A DNA stretch of 64,000 nucleotides from Pseudomonas sp. MYb60 (GTDB taxonomy: Bacteria; Pseudomonadota; Gammaproteobacteria; Pseudomonadales; Pseudomonadaceae), in contig NZ_PCOZ01000015.1 in NCBI RefSeq assembly GCF_002979555.1, positions 39,040-103,039 on the forward strand, written 5' to 3'. Of this stretch, positions 1 through 7,630 are shown one piece after another. The position numbers were made by a program, and so were the translations under genes. The first letter of the stretch is position 1. Each line of letters starts with the position of its first letter. Below the pieces are notes generated by a model, which was not told where the DNA came from, did no database searches, and saw only the letters and a program-made list of their open reading frames with translations.

Positions 1-1
1 A

Positions 2-520
2 GGCCTGGGCGAAAACCCGGAGCGCGAAGGGTTGCTAGACACCCCCAAGCGCGCCGCCAAGGCAATGCAGTACCTGTGTCATGGCTATGAGCAAAACCTG
101 GAAGACATCGTCAACGGCGCGCTGTTTACCTCCGACAATGACGAGATGGTGATCCTCAAGGACATCGAGCTGTACTCGCTGTGCGAGCATCACCTGCTGC
201 CCTTTATCGGCAAGGCCCATGTGGCCTATATTCCCACCGGCAAGGTGCTGGGCCTGTCGAAGCTGGCACGCATCGTCGATATGTATGCGCGGCGCCTGCA
301 GATCCAGGAAAACCTCACGCGGCAAATCGCCGACGCCATCCAGAGCGTGACCCAGGCCGCCGGCGTGGCGGTGGTGATCGAGGCCCGCCACATGTGCATG
401 ATGATGCGCGGCGTGGAAAAACAGAATTCAACCATGAACACCTCGGTGATGCTCGGCGCGTTCCGCGAATCGAACACCACGCGCATGGAGTTCCTGCAAC
501 TGATTGGACGGAGCAAGTAG
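2..520 (+). CDS. folE: GTP cyclohydrolase I (5' end outside window)
   Basis: Converts GTP to 7,8-dihydroneopterin triphosphate, the first step of folate and tetrahydromonapterin synthesis, in the cytoplasm. The reading frame is open from base 2, so the start codon lies upstream of the window and about 172 residues are visible. The zinc-site motif SLCEHHLLPF (Cys and His ligands) and the second cysteine in EARHMCMMMRG are both present, as is the C-terminal stretch NTTRMEFLQLI typical of the family. folX follows after two bases. In pseudomonads folE1, folX and folM cluster for tetrahydromonapterin, so folM may lie just upstream; that part is inference. Confidence 0.96.
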   Translation, partial: GLGENPEREGLLDTPKRAAKAMQYLCHGYEQNLEDIVNGALFTSDNDEMVILKDIELYSLCEHHLLPFIGKAHVAYIPTGKVLGLSKLARIVDMYARRLQIQENLTRQIADAIQSVTQAAGVAVVIEARHMCMMMRGVEKQNSTMNTSVMLGAFRESNTTRMEFLQLIGRSK

Positions 521-522
521 CA

Positions 523-894
523 ATGCCACAACTTCAACCAGGCATGGCGCGCATCCGGGTCAAGGACCTGTGCCTGCGCACCTATATCGGCATCAATGAG
601 GATGAGATCCTCAACAAGCAGGACGTGCTGATCAACCTGACCATCCTGTATGCCGCCCAGGAAGCCGTGCGCGACAACGACATCGACCACGCGCTGAACT
701 ACCGCACCATCACCAAGGCCATCATTGCCCATGTGGAAGGCAATCGCTTTGCCCTGCTGGAGCGCCTGACCCAGGAGCTGCTGGACCTGGTGATGAGCAA
801 TGAATCGGTGCTGTACGCCGAGGTCGAAGTGGACAAGCCCCACGCACTGCGTTTTGCCGAATCAGTTTCAATTACCCTGGCGGCCAGCCGCTAA
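523..894 (+). CDS. folX: Dihydroneopterin triphosphate 2'-epimerase
   Basis: A 123-residue protein of the FolB/FolX tunnelling fold that epimerises dihydroneopterin triphosphate to the monapterin form. The ATG at 523 lies two bases after the folE stop, and a GGAGCAAG stretch inside the end of folE can serve as ribosome binding site. Family features are the start RIRVKDLCLRTYIGINEDE, the central DHALNYRTITKAI and the late LTQELLDLVM helix. Position right after folE favours FolX over the dihydroneopterin aldolase FolB, whose fold is the same. An upstream extension of the frame overlaps folE and is not needed. Confidence 0.93.
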   Translation: MPQLQPGMARIRVKDLCLRTYIGINEDEILNKQDVLINLTILYAAQEAVRDNDIDHALNYRTITKAIIAHVEGNRFALLERLTQELLDLVMSNESVLYAEVEVDKPHALRFAESVSITLAASR

Positions 895-916
895 ACCTGG
901 ATTTTCAGTGAGCCCT

Positions 917-1213
917 ATGAACGACCAACAACGCCTCGAACTTGAAGCCGCCGCCTTCCGCCGGCTGGTGGCGCACCTGGACAGCCGCAAGGATGTGCAG
1001 AACATCGACCTGATGAACCTCTCGGGCTTCTGCCGTAACTGCTTGTCCAAGTGGTACAAGGCCGAGGCCGACGAGCGCCACATCGAGCTGAGCCTCGATG
1101 ACGCCCGTGAAGTGGTGTACGGCATGCCGTACACCGAGTGGAAAGCCCAATACCAGAAAGAAGCCAGCGCCGACCAACAGGCCGCGTTCGCCAAAGGAAA
1201 AACCCATGACTGA
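917..1213 (+). CDS. DUF1244 family protein
   Basis: A 98-residue protein of the DUF1244 family, whose function is not known to me. Its conserved core is visible as GFCRNCLSKWYKAEADE (two cysteines three apart) and VVYGMPYTEWKAQYQ. The ATG at 917 gives the usual family N-terminus MNDQQRLELEAAAF; a GTG at 908 in the same frame is a possible alternative. Its end overlaps the next gene by 8 bases, which implies translational coupling. The tight spacing after folX suggests transcription with the pterin genes. Confidence 0.88.
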   Translation: MNDQQRLELEAAAFRRLVAHLDSRKDVQNIDLMNLSGFCRNCLSKWYKAEADERHIELSLDDAREVVYGMPYTEWKAQYQKEASADQQAAFAKGKTHD

Positions 1214-1547
1214 CCTGAACACCCTGCGTACCAGCCTCAACAGCGGCGAACATGTGTTTGCCGACACGCTGGCCTTCGTGGCCGCCGGTTACGACTACCA
1301 GCCGCAAGCCTTCAGCAATGGCGATGTGGAAAACGCAGCCGGGCAGAACGAAGGATCGTGCAAGACCCTCGGTCTGGCGCTGCTGGAAGGATTGAGCGAT
1401 CAGGAAGCGCTGTTGGCGTTTGGGGAGCATTACCGCTCGGTGGTGGCGACGCCAGAGGGTAGCGACCATGGCAACATCCGGGCGCTGATTGCACACGGTT
1501 TGGCCGGCGTGAAGTTCACTGCACAGCCGCTGGCCCGCAAATCCTGA
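1206..1547 (+). CDS. HopJ type III effector family protein
   Basis: A 113-residue protein of the HopJ (HopPmaJ) family. The sequence runs TLRTSLNSGEHVFADTLAFV, then NGDVENAAGQNEGSCKTL, then LALLEGLSDQEALLAFGEHYR, which is the family pattern. The family was named from a P. syringae candidate effector, but it is widespread in pseudomonads without a type III system and is likely a housekeeping protein. No type III secretion gene is in this window. It overlaps the DUF1244 gene by 8 bases (1206-1213) and ends before a REP palindrome that separates it from trxB. Confidence 0.88.
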   Translation: MTDLNTLRTSLNSGEHVFADTLAFVAAGYDYQPQAFSNGDVENAAGQNEGSCKTLGLALLEGLSDQEALLAFGEHYRSVVATPEGSDHGNIRALIAHGLAGVKFTAQPLARKS

Positions 1548-1561
1548 GTCAGACGTAGAAC

Positions 1562-1597
1562 CAAATGTGGGAGGGGGCAAGCCCACTCCCACATTTG
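1562..1597. repeat. REP palindrome between convergent hopJ-like gene and trxB
   Basis: A 17-base arm, CAAATGTGGGAGGGGGC, pairs with GCCCACTCCCACATTTG across a two-base loop with one mismatch. It is the Pseudomonas REP type also seen at 12103 and 48017. Lying between convergent genes, its transcript could also stop or stabilise mRNA ends from both sides. Confidence 0.85.
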
Positions 1598-1611
1598 TTT
1601 TGCGGTGTTAC

Positions 1612-2574
1612 TTAGAACGAAGCGTTCTGCAGGCCGTCGAGGTAACGCTCGGCATCCAGGGCCGCCATGCAGCCGGCGCCGGCCGAGGTGATGGCCTGGC
1701 GGTAAACGTGGTCAGCCACGTCACCGGCAGCGAAGATACCTTCGATGTTGGTCGCAGTCGCGTTGCCTTCACGGCCGCCCTGCACCACCAGGTAGCCATC
1801 TTTGGCTTCCAGCACGCCTTCGAACAACGACGTGTTTGGCGTGTGGCCGATGGCGATGAACACGCCGTCGACTTTCAGCTCGTCGAAGCTGCCGTCGTTG
1901 TTCTTCAGGCGCGCACCGGTCACGCCCATGTTGTCGCCCAGGACTTCGTCCAGGGTGGCATTGAGCTTGAGGATGATCTTGCCTTCAGCCACCCGGGCGT
2001 GGAGCTTGTCGATCAGGATCTTCTCGGCGCGGAAGGTCTCGCGGCGGTGAACCAGAGTCACGGTGCTGGCGATGTTGGCCAGGTACAGCGCTTCTTCGAC
2101 GGCGGTGTTGCCGCCACCGACCACAGCCACTGGCTTGTTGCGGTAGAAGAAGCCGTCGCAGGTCGCGCAGGCCGAAACGCCCTTGCCCATGAACGCTTCT
2201 TCCGACGGCAGGCCCAGGTAACGCGCGCTGGCGCCAGTGGCGATGATCAGTGCGTCGCAGGTGTAAACGCCACTGTCACCGGTCAGGCTGTAAGGCTTCT
2301 TGGAGAAGTCGACCTGGTTGATGTGGTCAAAGACGATCTCGGTTTCAAAGCGCTCGGCGTGTTCTTTCATACGCTCCATCAGCACCGGGCCGGTCAGGCC
2401 GTGGACGTCGCCCGGCCAGTTGTCGACTTCAGTGGTGGTGGTCAACTGACCGCCCGCCTGCATGCCGGTGATCAGCAGCGGCTTGAGGTTGGCCCGGGCA
2501 GCGTAGACGGCAGCGCTGTAACCGGCAGGGCCGGAACCGAGAATAATCACTCGCGAATGACGGGTATCAGACAT
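1612..2574 (-). CDS. trxB: Thioredoxin reductase
   Basis: A 320-residue flavoenzyme that passes electrons from NADPH through FAD to thioredoxin. The FAD-binding GSGPAG is at residues 13-18, the redox pair sits in ACATCDG with Cys136 and Cys139, and the NADPH-site GGGNTA is at 153-158. The C-terminal GIFAAGDVADHVYRQA closes the FAD domain. Length and motif order match E. coli TrxB. The start at 2574 has an AGGAG ribosome binding site. cysZ lies divergently, 283 bases away. Confidence 0.98.
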   Translation of the reverse strand: MSDTRHSRVIILGSGPAGYSAAVYAARANLKPLLITGMQAGGQLTTTTEVDNWPGDVHGLTGPVLMERMKEHAERFETEIVFDHINQVDFSKKPYSLTGDSGVYTCDALIIATGASARYLGLPSEEAFMGKGVSACATCDGFFYRNKPVAVVGGGNTAVEEALYLANIASTVTLVHRRETFRAEKILIDKLHARVAEGKIILKLNATLDEVLGDNMGVTGARLKNNDGSFDELKVDGVFIAIGHTPNTSLFEGVLEAKDGYLVVQGGREGNATATNIEGIFAAGDVADHVYRQAITSAGAGCMAALDAERYLDGLQNASF

Positions 2575-2857
2575 GACTCACTCCTGTCGACCGCCCGGAC
2601 AACAAGGCGGCTGGAATAAAAAAGGGACCACGAAGCACTTGGGGAAGGCTTGAACTCGCAGGCCCTGAAAATAATGGGTGCAGCGTATAGAGGGGGGCAA
2701 GATTAAGGAAATACGCAATAACAATCCAGCTCATAGGCGGTCTCTATGCAGTTGAGCCGACTGATCGACCGCTTTGTTACCGCAAATGTCGCAGCTTTCG
2801 CCCAAGAGGCAAAGCCGGTAAGGTCGGCGCGTTCGTCCCCTATGCCCGGAGTTTTCC

Positions 2858-3607
2858 ATGCCCGCCCCTGCTCTTTCTGGCCCGCAATACCTGCGCGAAG
2901 GTCTCAAACTGGTGTTGAGCCCCGGCCTGCGCCTGTTCGTGCTGCTGCCGCTGGCGGTCAACGTGGTGCTGTTCGTCGTCTTGATCTACTTTGCCGGCCA
3001 TCAGTTCAGCCTGTGGGTCGACCATCTGATGCCTACATTGCCGAACTGGCTGAGCTTTCTGAATTACCTGCTGTGGCCGCTGTTTGTGGTGCTGGTGGTG
3101 CTGATGGTGTTTTTCACCTTCACCATGCTGGCCAATATCATCGCGGCGCCGTTCAACGGTTTTCTTGCGGAGAAAGTCGAAGTGGTGGTGCGCGGCACCG
3201 ATGACTTCCCGGCCTTCAGCTGGGGCGAATTGTTCGCCATGGTACCGCGGACCCTGGCGCGGGAAATGCGCAAGCTCGGTTACTTCCTGCCACGGGCCAT
3301 CGGGCTGTTCATCCTTTCGTTCATTCCGGTGGTCAACCTGATTGCGGCGCCGTTGTGGCTGTTGTTTGGCGTGTGGATGATGGCGATCCAGTACATCGAC
3401 TACCCGGCGGATAACCACAAGCTGGGCTGGAACGAAATGCTCGCCTGGCTGCGCCAGAAACGCTGGCAGAGCATGAGCTTCGGCGGCATCGTTTACCTGG
3501 TGCTGCTGGTGCCGGTGGTCAACCTGCTGATGATGCCGGCGGCAGTGGCCGGTGCCACGTTGTTCTGGGTGCGCGAACAAGGGGCCGAAACCCTGACTCC
3601 GTCATAA
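2858..3607 (+). CDS. cysZ: Sulfate transporter CysZ
   Basis: A 249-residue inner membrane protein of the CysZ (EI24) family that brings sulfate in for cysteine synthesis. Hydrophobic segments lie near residues 25-48, 70-95, 145-175 and 205-230. The N-terminal motif SGPQYLREGLKLVLSPGLR is the family signature. GGAG at about 2849 precedes the ATG. The 283 bases between trxB and cysZ hold both promoters; I saw no further gene there. A glycosyltransferase follows closely on the same strand. Confidence 0.92.
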   Translation: MPAPALSGPQYLREGLKLVLSPGLRLFVLLPLAVNVVLFVVLIYFAGHQFSLWVDHLMPTLPNWLSFLNYLLWPLFVVLVVLMVFFTFTMLANIIAAPFNGFLAEKVEVVVRGTDDFPAFSWGELFAMVPRTLAREMRKLGYFLPRAIGLFILSFIPVVNLIAAPLWLLFGVWMMAIQYIDYPADNHKLGWNEMLAWLRQKRWQSMSFGGIVYLVLLVPVVNLLMMPAAVAGATLFWVREQGAETLTPS

Positions 3608-3637
3608 ATCCATCATGCCAGTGACACAATGACGACA

Positions 3638-3662
3638 TGGCCCACAGCGAGACTGTGGGTCA
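3638..3662 (+). promoter_or_regulatory. Hairpin immediately upstream of the glycosyltransferase start
   Basis: TGGCCCACAG and CTGTGGGTCA form a 10-pair stem (one G-T pair) around a 5-base CGAGA loop. The 3' arm ends in the ATG at 3662, so the hairpin would mask translation initiation if that is the start. No run of T follows, which argues against a simple terminator of cysZ. Confidence 0.5.
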
Positions 3663-4840
3663 TGACGACAGCCTCGCTTCACATCACCCTGATCACCGAA
3701 ACCTTCCCGCCAGAAATCAACGGGGTGGCCAATACCCTCGGCCGCCTCTGCGACGGCTTGCGCGCGCGCGGCCATCAGGTCGAATTGGTGCGCCCGCGCC
3801 AGAACGCTGACCAGAGCCGCACCAGCGACGACGAATTGCTGCTGTGCCGCGGCTGGCCGCTGCCGGGCTACCCGGGCCTGCAATGGGGCCAATCGTCGAT
3901 GCACAAATTGCTGCGGCGCTGGACCCGGCAGCGCCCGGACGTGCTGTACATCGCCACCGAAGGCCCGCTGGGCTTGTCCGCCCTGCGCGCGGCGCGGCGC
4001 CTGGGGATAAGTGTGGTCAGCGGCTTCCACACCAATTTCCAGCAGTATTCGAACCAGTACGGCCTGAGCCTGCTGAGCCGGATGGTCACCCATTACCTGC
4101 GCTGGTTTCACAACCGCTCCACCCTGACGCTGGTGCCCAGCGTGAGCCAACGCCTGGAGCTGGAGCGCAGGCATTTCGAGCGTTTGGGCATGCTGGCGCG
4201 CGGCGTTGACAGCCAGTTGTTCCACCCCGCGAGGCGCGACAACACGCTGCGTGAGCGTTGGGGCCTGGGCAATGACGATATTGCCGTGTTGCACGTAGGC
4301 CGTCTGGCTCAGGAAAAGAATTTGGGGATGCTCAAGCGCAGCTTTGACGCCTTGCGCGCCACTTATCCACAGCGTCGGCTGCAACTGGTGATTGTAGGGG
4401 ATGGGCCACAGCGCGCGGCGCTGGAGCGCGACCTGCCCGAAGCCATCTTCTGCGGCACCCAGCGGGGTGAGGAACTGGCGCGACACTACGCATCAGGCGA
4501 CGTGTTCCTGTTTCCCAGCCTCACCGAAACCTTCGGCAATGTGGTGTTGGAGGCCATGGCGTCAGGGCTCGGCGTGGTCGCTTACGATCAGGCCGCCGCG
4601 ACCCAGCATATCCGCCATGGCTACAGCGGCGTGCTGGCGATGCCTGGGGATGAGGCTGCGTTTTGCGATGCAGCCAACTGGCTACTGGAGGAGCGCGAGC
4701 ATCTACGCAGGGCCCGCTTGAATGCCCGCCAACATGCCAGCCGCCAAGGTTGGCCCGCGATCATCGAGCAATTCGAGCAACAGTTACGGGGTGCCTGCGA
4801 AGACGAGCCTGTGGCGGACAAGCAGTCCCGGTTGATCTGA
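3662..4840 (+). CDS. GT-B fold glycosyltransferase (family 4 type)
   Basis: A roughly 392-residue glycosyltransferase. The N-terminal Rossmann start HITLITETFPPEINGVANT, the middle VLHVGRLAQEKNL and the donor-site region SLTETFGNVVLEAMASG are typical of GT4 enzymes, including GDP-mannose-dependent alpha-mannosyltransferases. The substrate cannot be read from sequence. I place the start at 3662 (MTTASLHITLIT) because homologues begin just before the HITLITETFPP strand; an in-frame ATG at 3629 lies before a hairpin and lacks a ribosome binding site. The gene is 54 bases after cysZ and could be co-transcribed with it. Confidence 0.85.
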   Translation: MTTASLHITLITETFPPEINGVANTLGRLCDGLRARGHQVELVRPRQNADQSRTSDDELLLCRGWPLPGYPGLQWGQSSMHKLLRRWTRQRPDVLYIATEGPLGLSALRAARRLGISVVSGFHTNFQQYSNQYGLSLLSRMVTHYLRWFHNRSTLTLVPSVSQRLELERRHFERLGMLARGVDSQLFHPARRDNTLRERWGLGNDDIAVLHVGRLAQEKNLGMLKRSFDALRATYPQRRLQLVIVGDGPQRAALERDLPEAIFCGTQRGEELARHYASGDVFLFPSLTETFGNVVLEAMASGLGVVAYDQAAATQHIRHGYSGVLAMPGDEAAFCDAANWLLEEREHLRRARLNARQHASRQGWPAIIEQFEQQLRGACEDEPVADKQSRLI

Positions 4841-4964
4841 ACACATCGGGGCATGGGGCGGGAGACATGTCTGGTAAACGTCCAGTTGGACCTGACTACC
4901 GCTCAGAGACACTCAAAGGGACCTGTACGGTTTTGTCCTGACAGTTCAGTCGGCCCGTGAAGGG

Positions 4965-4984
4965 AAGTGCAAAGCACTTTTTAC
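4965..4984 (+). terminator. Short hairpin with T run after the glycosyltransferase gene
   Basis: AAGTGC, AAA, GCACTT followed by further T residues forms a small intrinsic-terminator-like structure. It lies after the glycosyltransferase stop and just before the ribosome binding site of the small ORF at 5003, so it could equally act as an attenuator for that ORF. Confidence 0.5.
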
Positions 4985-5002
4985 CCAAGGAAATAACGTC
5001 TT

Positions 5003-5185
5003 ATGCAAACCAACTGCTCGAGTGCCTCCGGTCTGGTTCCAAACGTGGACAACCGGTTCCAAGCCGATAATTTCAGAGCCTCCACACCTGACGAAGAGGC
5101 CAAATTTCTAGAACAACAGAAAAACAATCCGAACTTGCCTCCATCCGGACACTACCCTCAAAACCCTTCTCATCTCACCTTTTAA
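5003..5185 (+). CDS. Small hypothetical protein (60 residues)
   Basis: A 60-residue hydrophilic ORF with no recognised family. It contains one cysteine near the N-terminus, an acidic-basic middle (TPDEEAKFLEQQKNN) and a Pro/Asn-rich tail. No signal peptide or membrane segment is visible. AAGGA lies 11 bases before the ATG at 5003, and a hairpin follows the stop, so the ORF has the outline of a real gene. Alternatively it is chance coding inside a regulatory RNA region. Confidence 0.5.
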   Translation: MQTNCSSASGLVPNVDNRFQADNFRASTPDEEAKFLEQQKNNPNLPPSGHYPQNPSHLTF

Positions 5186-5198
5186 GCCTTCCTCGACA

Positions 5199-5240
5199 CA
5201 GGCGGGGCCCCGGACACGGCGATCCGGGGCTCCAAGCCTG
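5199..5240. terminator. Bidirectional hairpin between small ORF and Old Yellow Enzyme
   Basis: GCCCCGGA (5207-5214) pairs with TCCGGGGC (5223-5230), extended outward by further pairs and an outer CAGGC/GCCTG. It sits between convergent stops at 5185 and 5243. No long T run is present. Confidence 0.6.
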
Positions 5241-5242
5241 CC

Positions 5243-6346
5243 TTATACAAGGCTCGTCAACGCCTCTCGGCTGAACGGCAGGATGTCACCCTCACGGCCG
5301 TCACGCACTTTAACCGCCCACTCCGGATCCACCAGCAGGGCTCGGCCCACGGCGACCAGGTCGAACTCGTCGTTGTTCAAGCGCTCCAGCAGGTTTTCCA
5401 GGCTGGCCGGTTGCGCGACTTTATCGGTGTTGACCATGAACTGCAGGAACTCGCCATCCAGCCCGACGCTGCCCACGGTGATGGTCGGTTTGCCGGTGAG
5501 CTGCCGAGTCCACCCGGCCAGGTTGAGGTCGGAACCTTCAAACTCCGGCTCCCAGAAACGGCGAGTGGAGCAGTGGAAAATATCCACGCCGGCGTCGGAC
5601 AACGGCTTGAGGAATTCACCCAGCGCCTCGGAGGTGTTTACCAGGCGCGCGGTGTAGTCCTGCTGCTTCCACTGTGAGAAACGGAAGATGATCGGGAAGT
5701 CCGGGCCCACGGCAGCGCGGGTCGCCTGGATCAATTCAATGGCGAAACGCGAGCGGTTGGCCAGGCTGCCGCCGTATTCGTCAGTGCGCTGGTTGCTGCC
5801 TTCCCAGAAAAACTGGTCCACCAGATAGCCGTGGGCACCGTGGATTTCAACGCCGTCCATACCGATGGCTTGGGCATCCTTGGCGGCCTGGGCGAAGGCG
5901 TTGATCACGTCCTTGATGTCTTGATGGGTCATGCCGTGCACGACCACGTTGCCGTCCTTGAGCTTTTCCATCGGGCCGTAGGCCGGCACGCTGGCATCCG
6001 GCTCGGTGCCGATACGGCGAACGCTGCCCACGTGCCACAGCTGGGGGACGATCTTGCCGCCCTCGGCATGCACGGCATCGACAACCTTCTTCCAGCCGGC
6101 CAGGGCCGCTTCACCGTAGAAGTGCGGAACGTTGGGATAGCCGTTGGAAGCCTGGTGGCCGACCACGGTGCCTTCGGTAATGATCAAGCCCACACCGGCG
6201 GCGGCGCGACGGCGGTAGTATTCGATAACTTTGGAATTGGGCACGCCGCCCGGCGAGAACGAGCGGGTCATGGGTGCCATGACTACGCGGGTCGACAATT
6301 GCAGTGCACCGAGCTGGAAGGGTTTGAACAAGGCTTGGACAGGCAT
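5243..6346 (-). CDS. Old Yellow Enzyme family alkene reductase
   Basis: A 367-residue FMN-dependent ene-reductase of the NemA/XenB/OYE group, cytoplasmic, reducing activated C=C bonds such as N-ethylmaleimide, enones or nitro compounds with NAD(P)H. The TIM barrel starts with LFKPFQLGALQLSTRVVMAP. The substrate-anion site is HGAH with His169 and His172, followed by GYLVDQFFW and the QRTDEYGGSLANRSRF signature. The C-terminal VGRALLVDPEWAVKVRDG binds FMN phosphate. Length matches the family. The natural substrate is not deducible. Confidence 0.92.
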   Translation of the reverse strand: MPVQALFKPFQLGALQLSTRVVMAPMTRSFSPGGVPNSKVIEYYRRRAAAGVGLIITEGTVVGHQASNGYPNVPHFYGEAALAGWKKVVDAVHAEGGKIVPQLWHVGSVRRIGTEPDASVPAYGPMEKLKDGNVVVHGMTHQDIKDVINAFAQAAKDAQAIGMDGVEIHGAHGYLVDQFFWEGSNQRTDEYGGSLANRSRFAIELIQATRAAVGPDFPIIFRFSQWKQQDYTARLVNTSEALGEFLKPLSDAGVDIFHCSTRRFWEPEFEGSDLNLAGWTRQLTGKPTITVGSVGLDGEFLQFMVNTDKVAQPASLENLLERLNNDEFDLVAVGRALLVDPEWAVKVRDGREGDILPFSREALTSLV

Positions 6347-6456
6347 GGGTGTGCTCCACGTAAGGCGGGTTTATGACGTGGATAATATTGGTCGCTCAGA
6401 GGACTTAACAGCACTATTGATTTGAATGATCAAGAGATAAAAGCGACCGGTTAAAT

Positions 6457-6555
6457 GTGGGGCGGGCTTGCTCGCGAAAGTGACCAACGATAACGCGGGC
6501 ATTCTGGAGGAATGCGGCGCTCTCAGGTTTTTCGCGAGCAAGCTCGCGCCTACAC
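6457..6555. repeat. REP doublet (REPIN-like)
   Basis: A REP copy at 6457-6478 (GTGGGGCGGGCTTGCTCGCGAA) faces an inverted copy at 6531-6555 (TTCGCGAGCAAGCTCGCGCC...). About 50 bases of non-repeated sequence lie between them. This inverted-pair layout is the usual mobile REPIN unit of fluorescent pseudomonads. It fills the space between the Old Yellow Enzyme promoter and the end of the glutathione peroxidase gene. Confidence 0.85.
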
Positions 6556-6566
6556 GGGAGCTGTTT

Positions 6567-7049
6567 TCAGCTCAGGGCTTTTTCGATGGCCTGGACAATG
6601 GTGGGGTCATCCGGCGCCGTGCGGGGCGAGAAACGCGCAAGCACACGGCCATCCTTGCCCAGCAGGAATTTCTCGAAATTCCAGGTGATGTCCCCAGGAA
6701 ACTCGGCGCCCTCGCCCGCCAGCAGGCGGTAGAGCTGGTGACGGTCCGGGCCGTTCACGTCGAGCTTGCCTCCCAAAGGGAAGGTCACGCCGTAGTTAAG
6801 GCTGCAGAACTCGCGGATCTCATCCTCGGAACCCGGTTCCTGCCCGGCAAACTGGTTACAAGGCAGGCCGAGCACGGTAAACCCCTGGTCCTTGAATTGC
6901 TGGTAGAGGTTTTCCAGGGCCGCATATTGCGGGGTCAGGCCACACTTGGAGGCGACATTGACCACCAGCACAACATGCCCCTTGAAAGGCGCCAGCGGCA
7001 GCTCGTGTCCGTCCAAAGCTTTGAGTTTCAGGTCGTGGAAAGCACTCAT
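6567..7049 (-). CDS. Glutathione peroxidase (thioredoxin-dependent type)
   Basis: A 160-residue peroxidase. The active-site Cys36 is in NVASKCGLTPQY, Gln66 is in GLPCNQFAGQEPG, and Trp123-Asn124 are in ITWNFEKFLL, so the catalytic tetrad is complete. Cys82 (EIREFCSLNYG) is the resolving cysteine of non-selenium, thioredoxin-dependent members, so thioredoxin rather than glutathione is the likely reductant. The start at 7049 (MSAFHDLKLK) has TGGAGT upstream; a longer frame to 7136 lacks family similarity. Confidence 0.92.
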   Translation of the reverse strand: MSAFHDLKLKALDGHELPLAPFKGHVVLVVNVASKCGLTPQYAALENLYQQFKDQGFTVLGLPCNQFAGQEPGSEDEIREFCSLNYGVTFPLGGKLDVNGPDRHQLYRLLAGEGAEFPGDITWNFEKFLLGKDGRVLARFSPRTAPDDPTIVQAIEKALS

Positions 7050-7150
7050 GACGAACTCCAGATTTCCCATGTTCTTAGCAAAGCGGCTGTTCGAGATTAC
7101 AGGCCACAAGCCTGCAATCATAGACGCCGATTGCAAAACTCGCCCGCCGG

Positions 7151-7615
7151 TTACTGAGCGGTCGGCCAGGGCAAAATCGGGATCGCGGTCACGGCGTTCT
7201 GCGGGCTGCCTTCGATCAGGCGGTCGCTGTACACCAGGTAAACCAGCGTGTTGCGCTTCTTGTCGAGGAAGCGCACCACCTGCATGGTCTTGAACACCAG
7301 GGACGTGCGTTCCTTGAACACTTCGTCGCCATCCTTGAGCTCACCCTTGAAGTGGATCGGGCCCACTTGGCGGCAGGCAATCGAGGCTTCGGCGCGGTCT
7401 TCGGCCAGGCCCAGGCCACCTTTGACGCCGCCCGTCTTGGCGCGGGACAGGTAGCAGGTCACACCGTCGACCTTGGGGTCATCGAAGGCCTCGACGACGA
7501 TCCGGTCGTTGGGGCCGACGAACTTGAAGACCGTCGACACTTGGCCGACTTCTTCGGCCGAGGCCAACAACGGCATGGCCAACAACAGGCCGAGCAAACC
7601 CTTCATTACGCGCAT
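7151..7615 (-). CDS. creA: CreA family protein
   Basis: A 154-residue CreA-family protein of unknown biochemical role. An N-terminal signal peptide is clear (MRVMKGLLGLLLAMPLLASA), so the product is periplasmic. The mature part carries the family patterns VGPNDRIVVEAFDDPKVDGV, CYLSRAKTGGVKGGLGLAED and IACRQVGPI, with two cysteines likely to pair. It lies 15 bases after proB on the same strand and is probably co-transcribed with it. Confidence 0.9.
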   Translation of the reverse strand: MRVMKGLLGLLLAMPLLASAEEVGQVSTVFKFVGPNDRIVVEAFDDPKVDGVTCYLSRAKTGGVKGGLGLAEDRAEASIACRQVGPIHFKGELKDGDEVFKERTSLVFKTMQVVRFLDKKRNTLVYLVYSDRLIEGSPQNAVTAIPILPWPTAQ

Positions 7616-7630
7616 CGTGTATTCCTTTGG

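Noticed and set aside
1206..1547. HopJ-like gene as evidence for a type III secretion system
   Set aside because: The family is common in strains without such a system, and no secretion gene is nearby.
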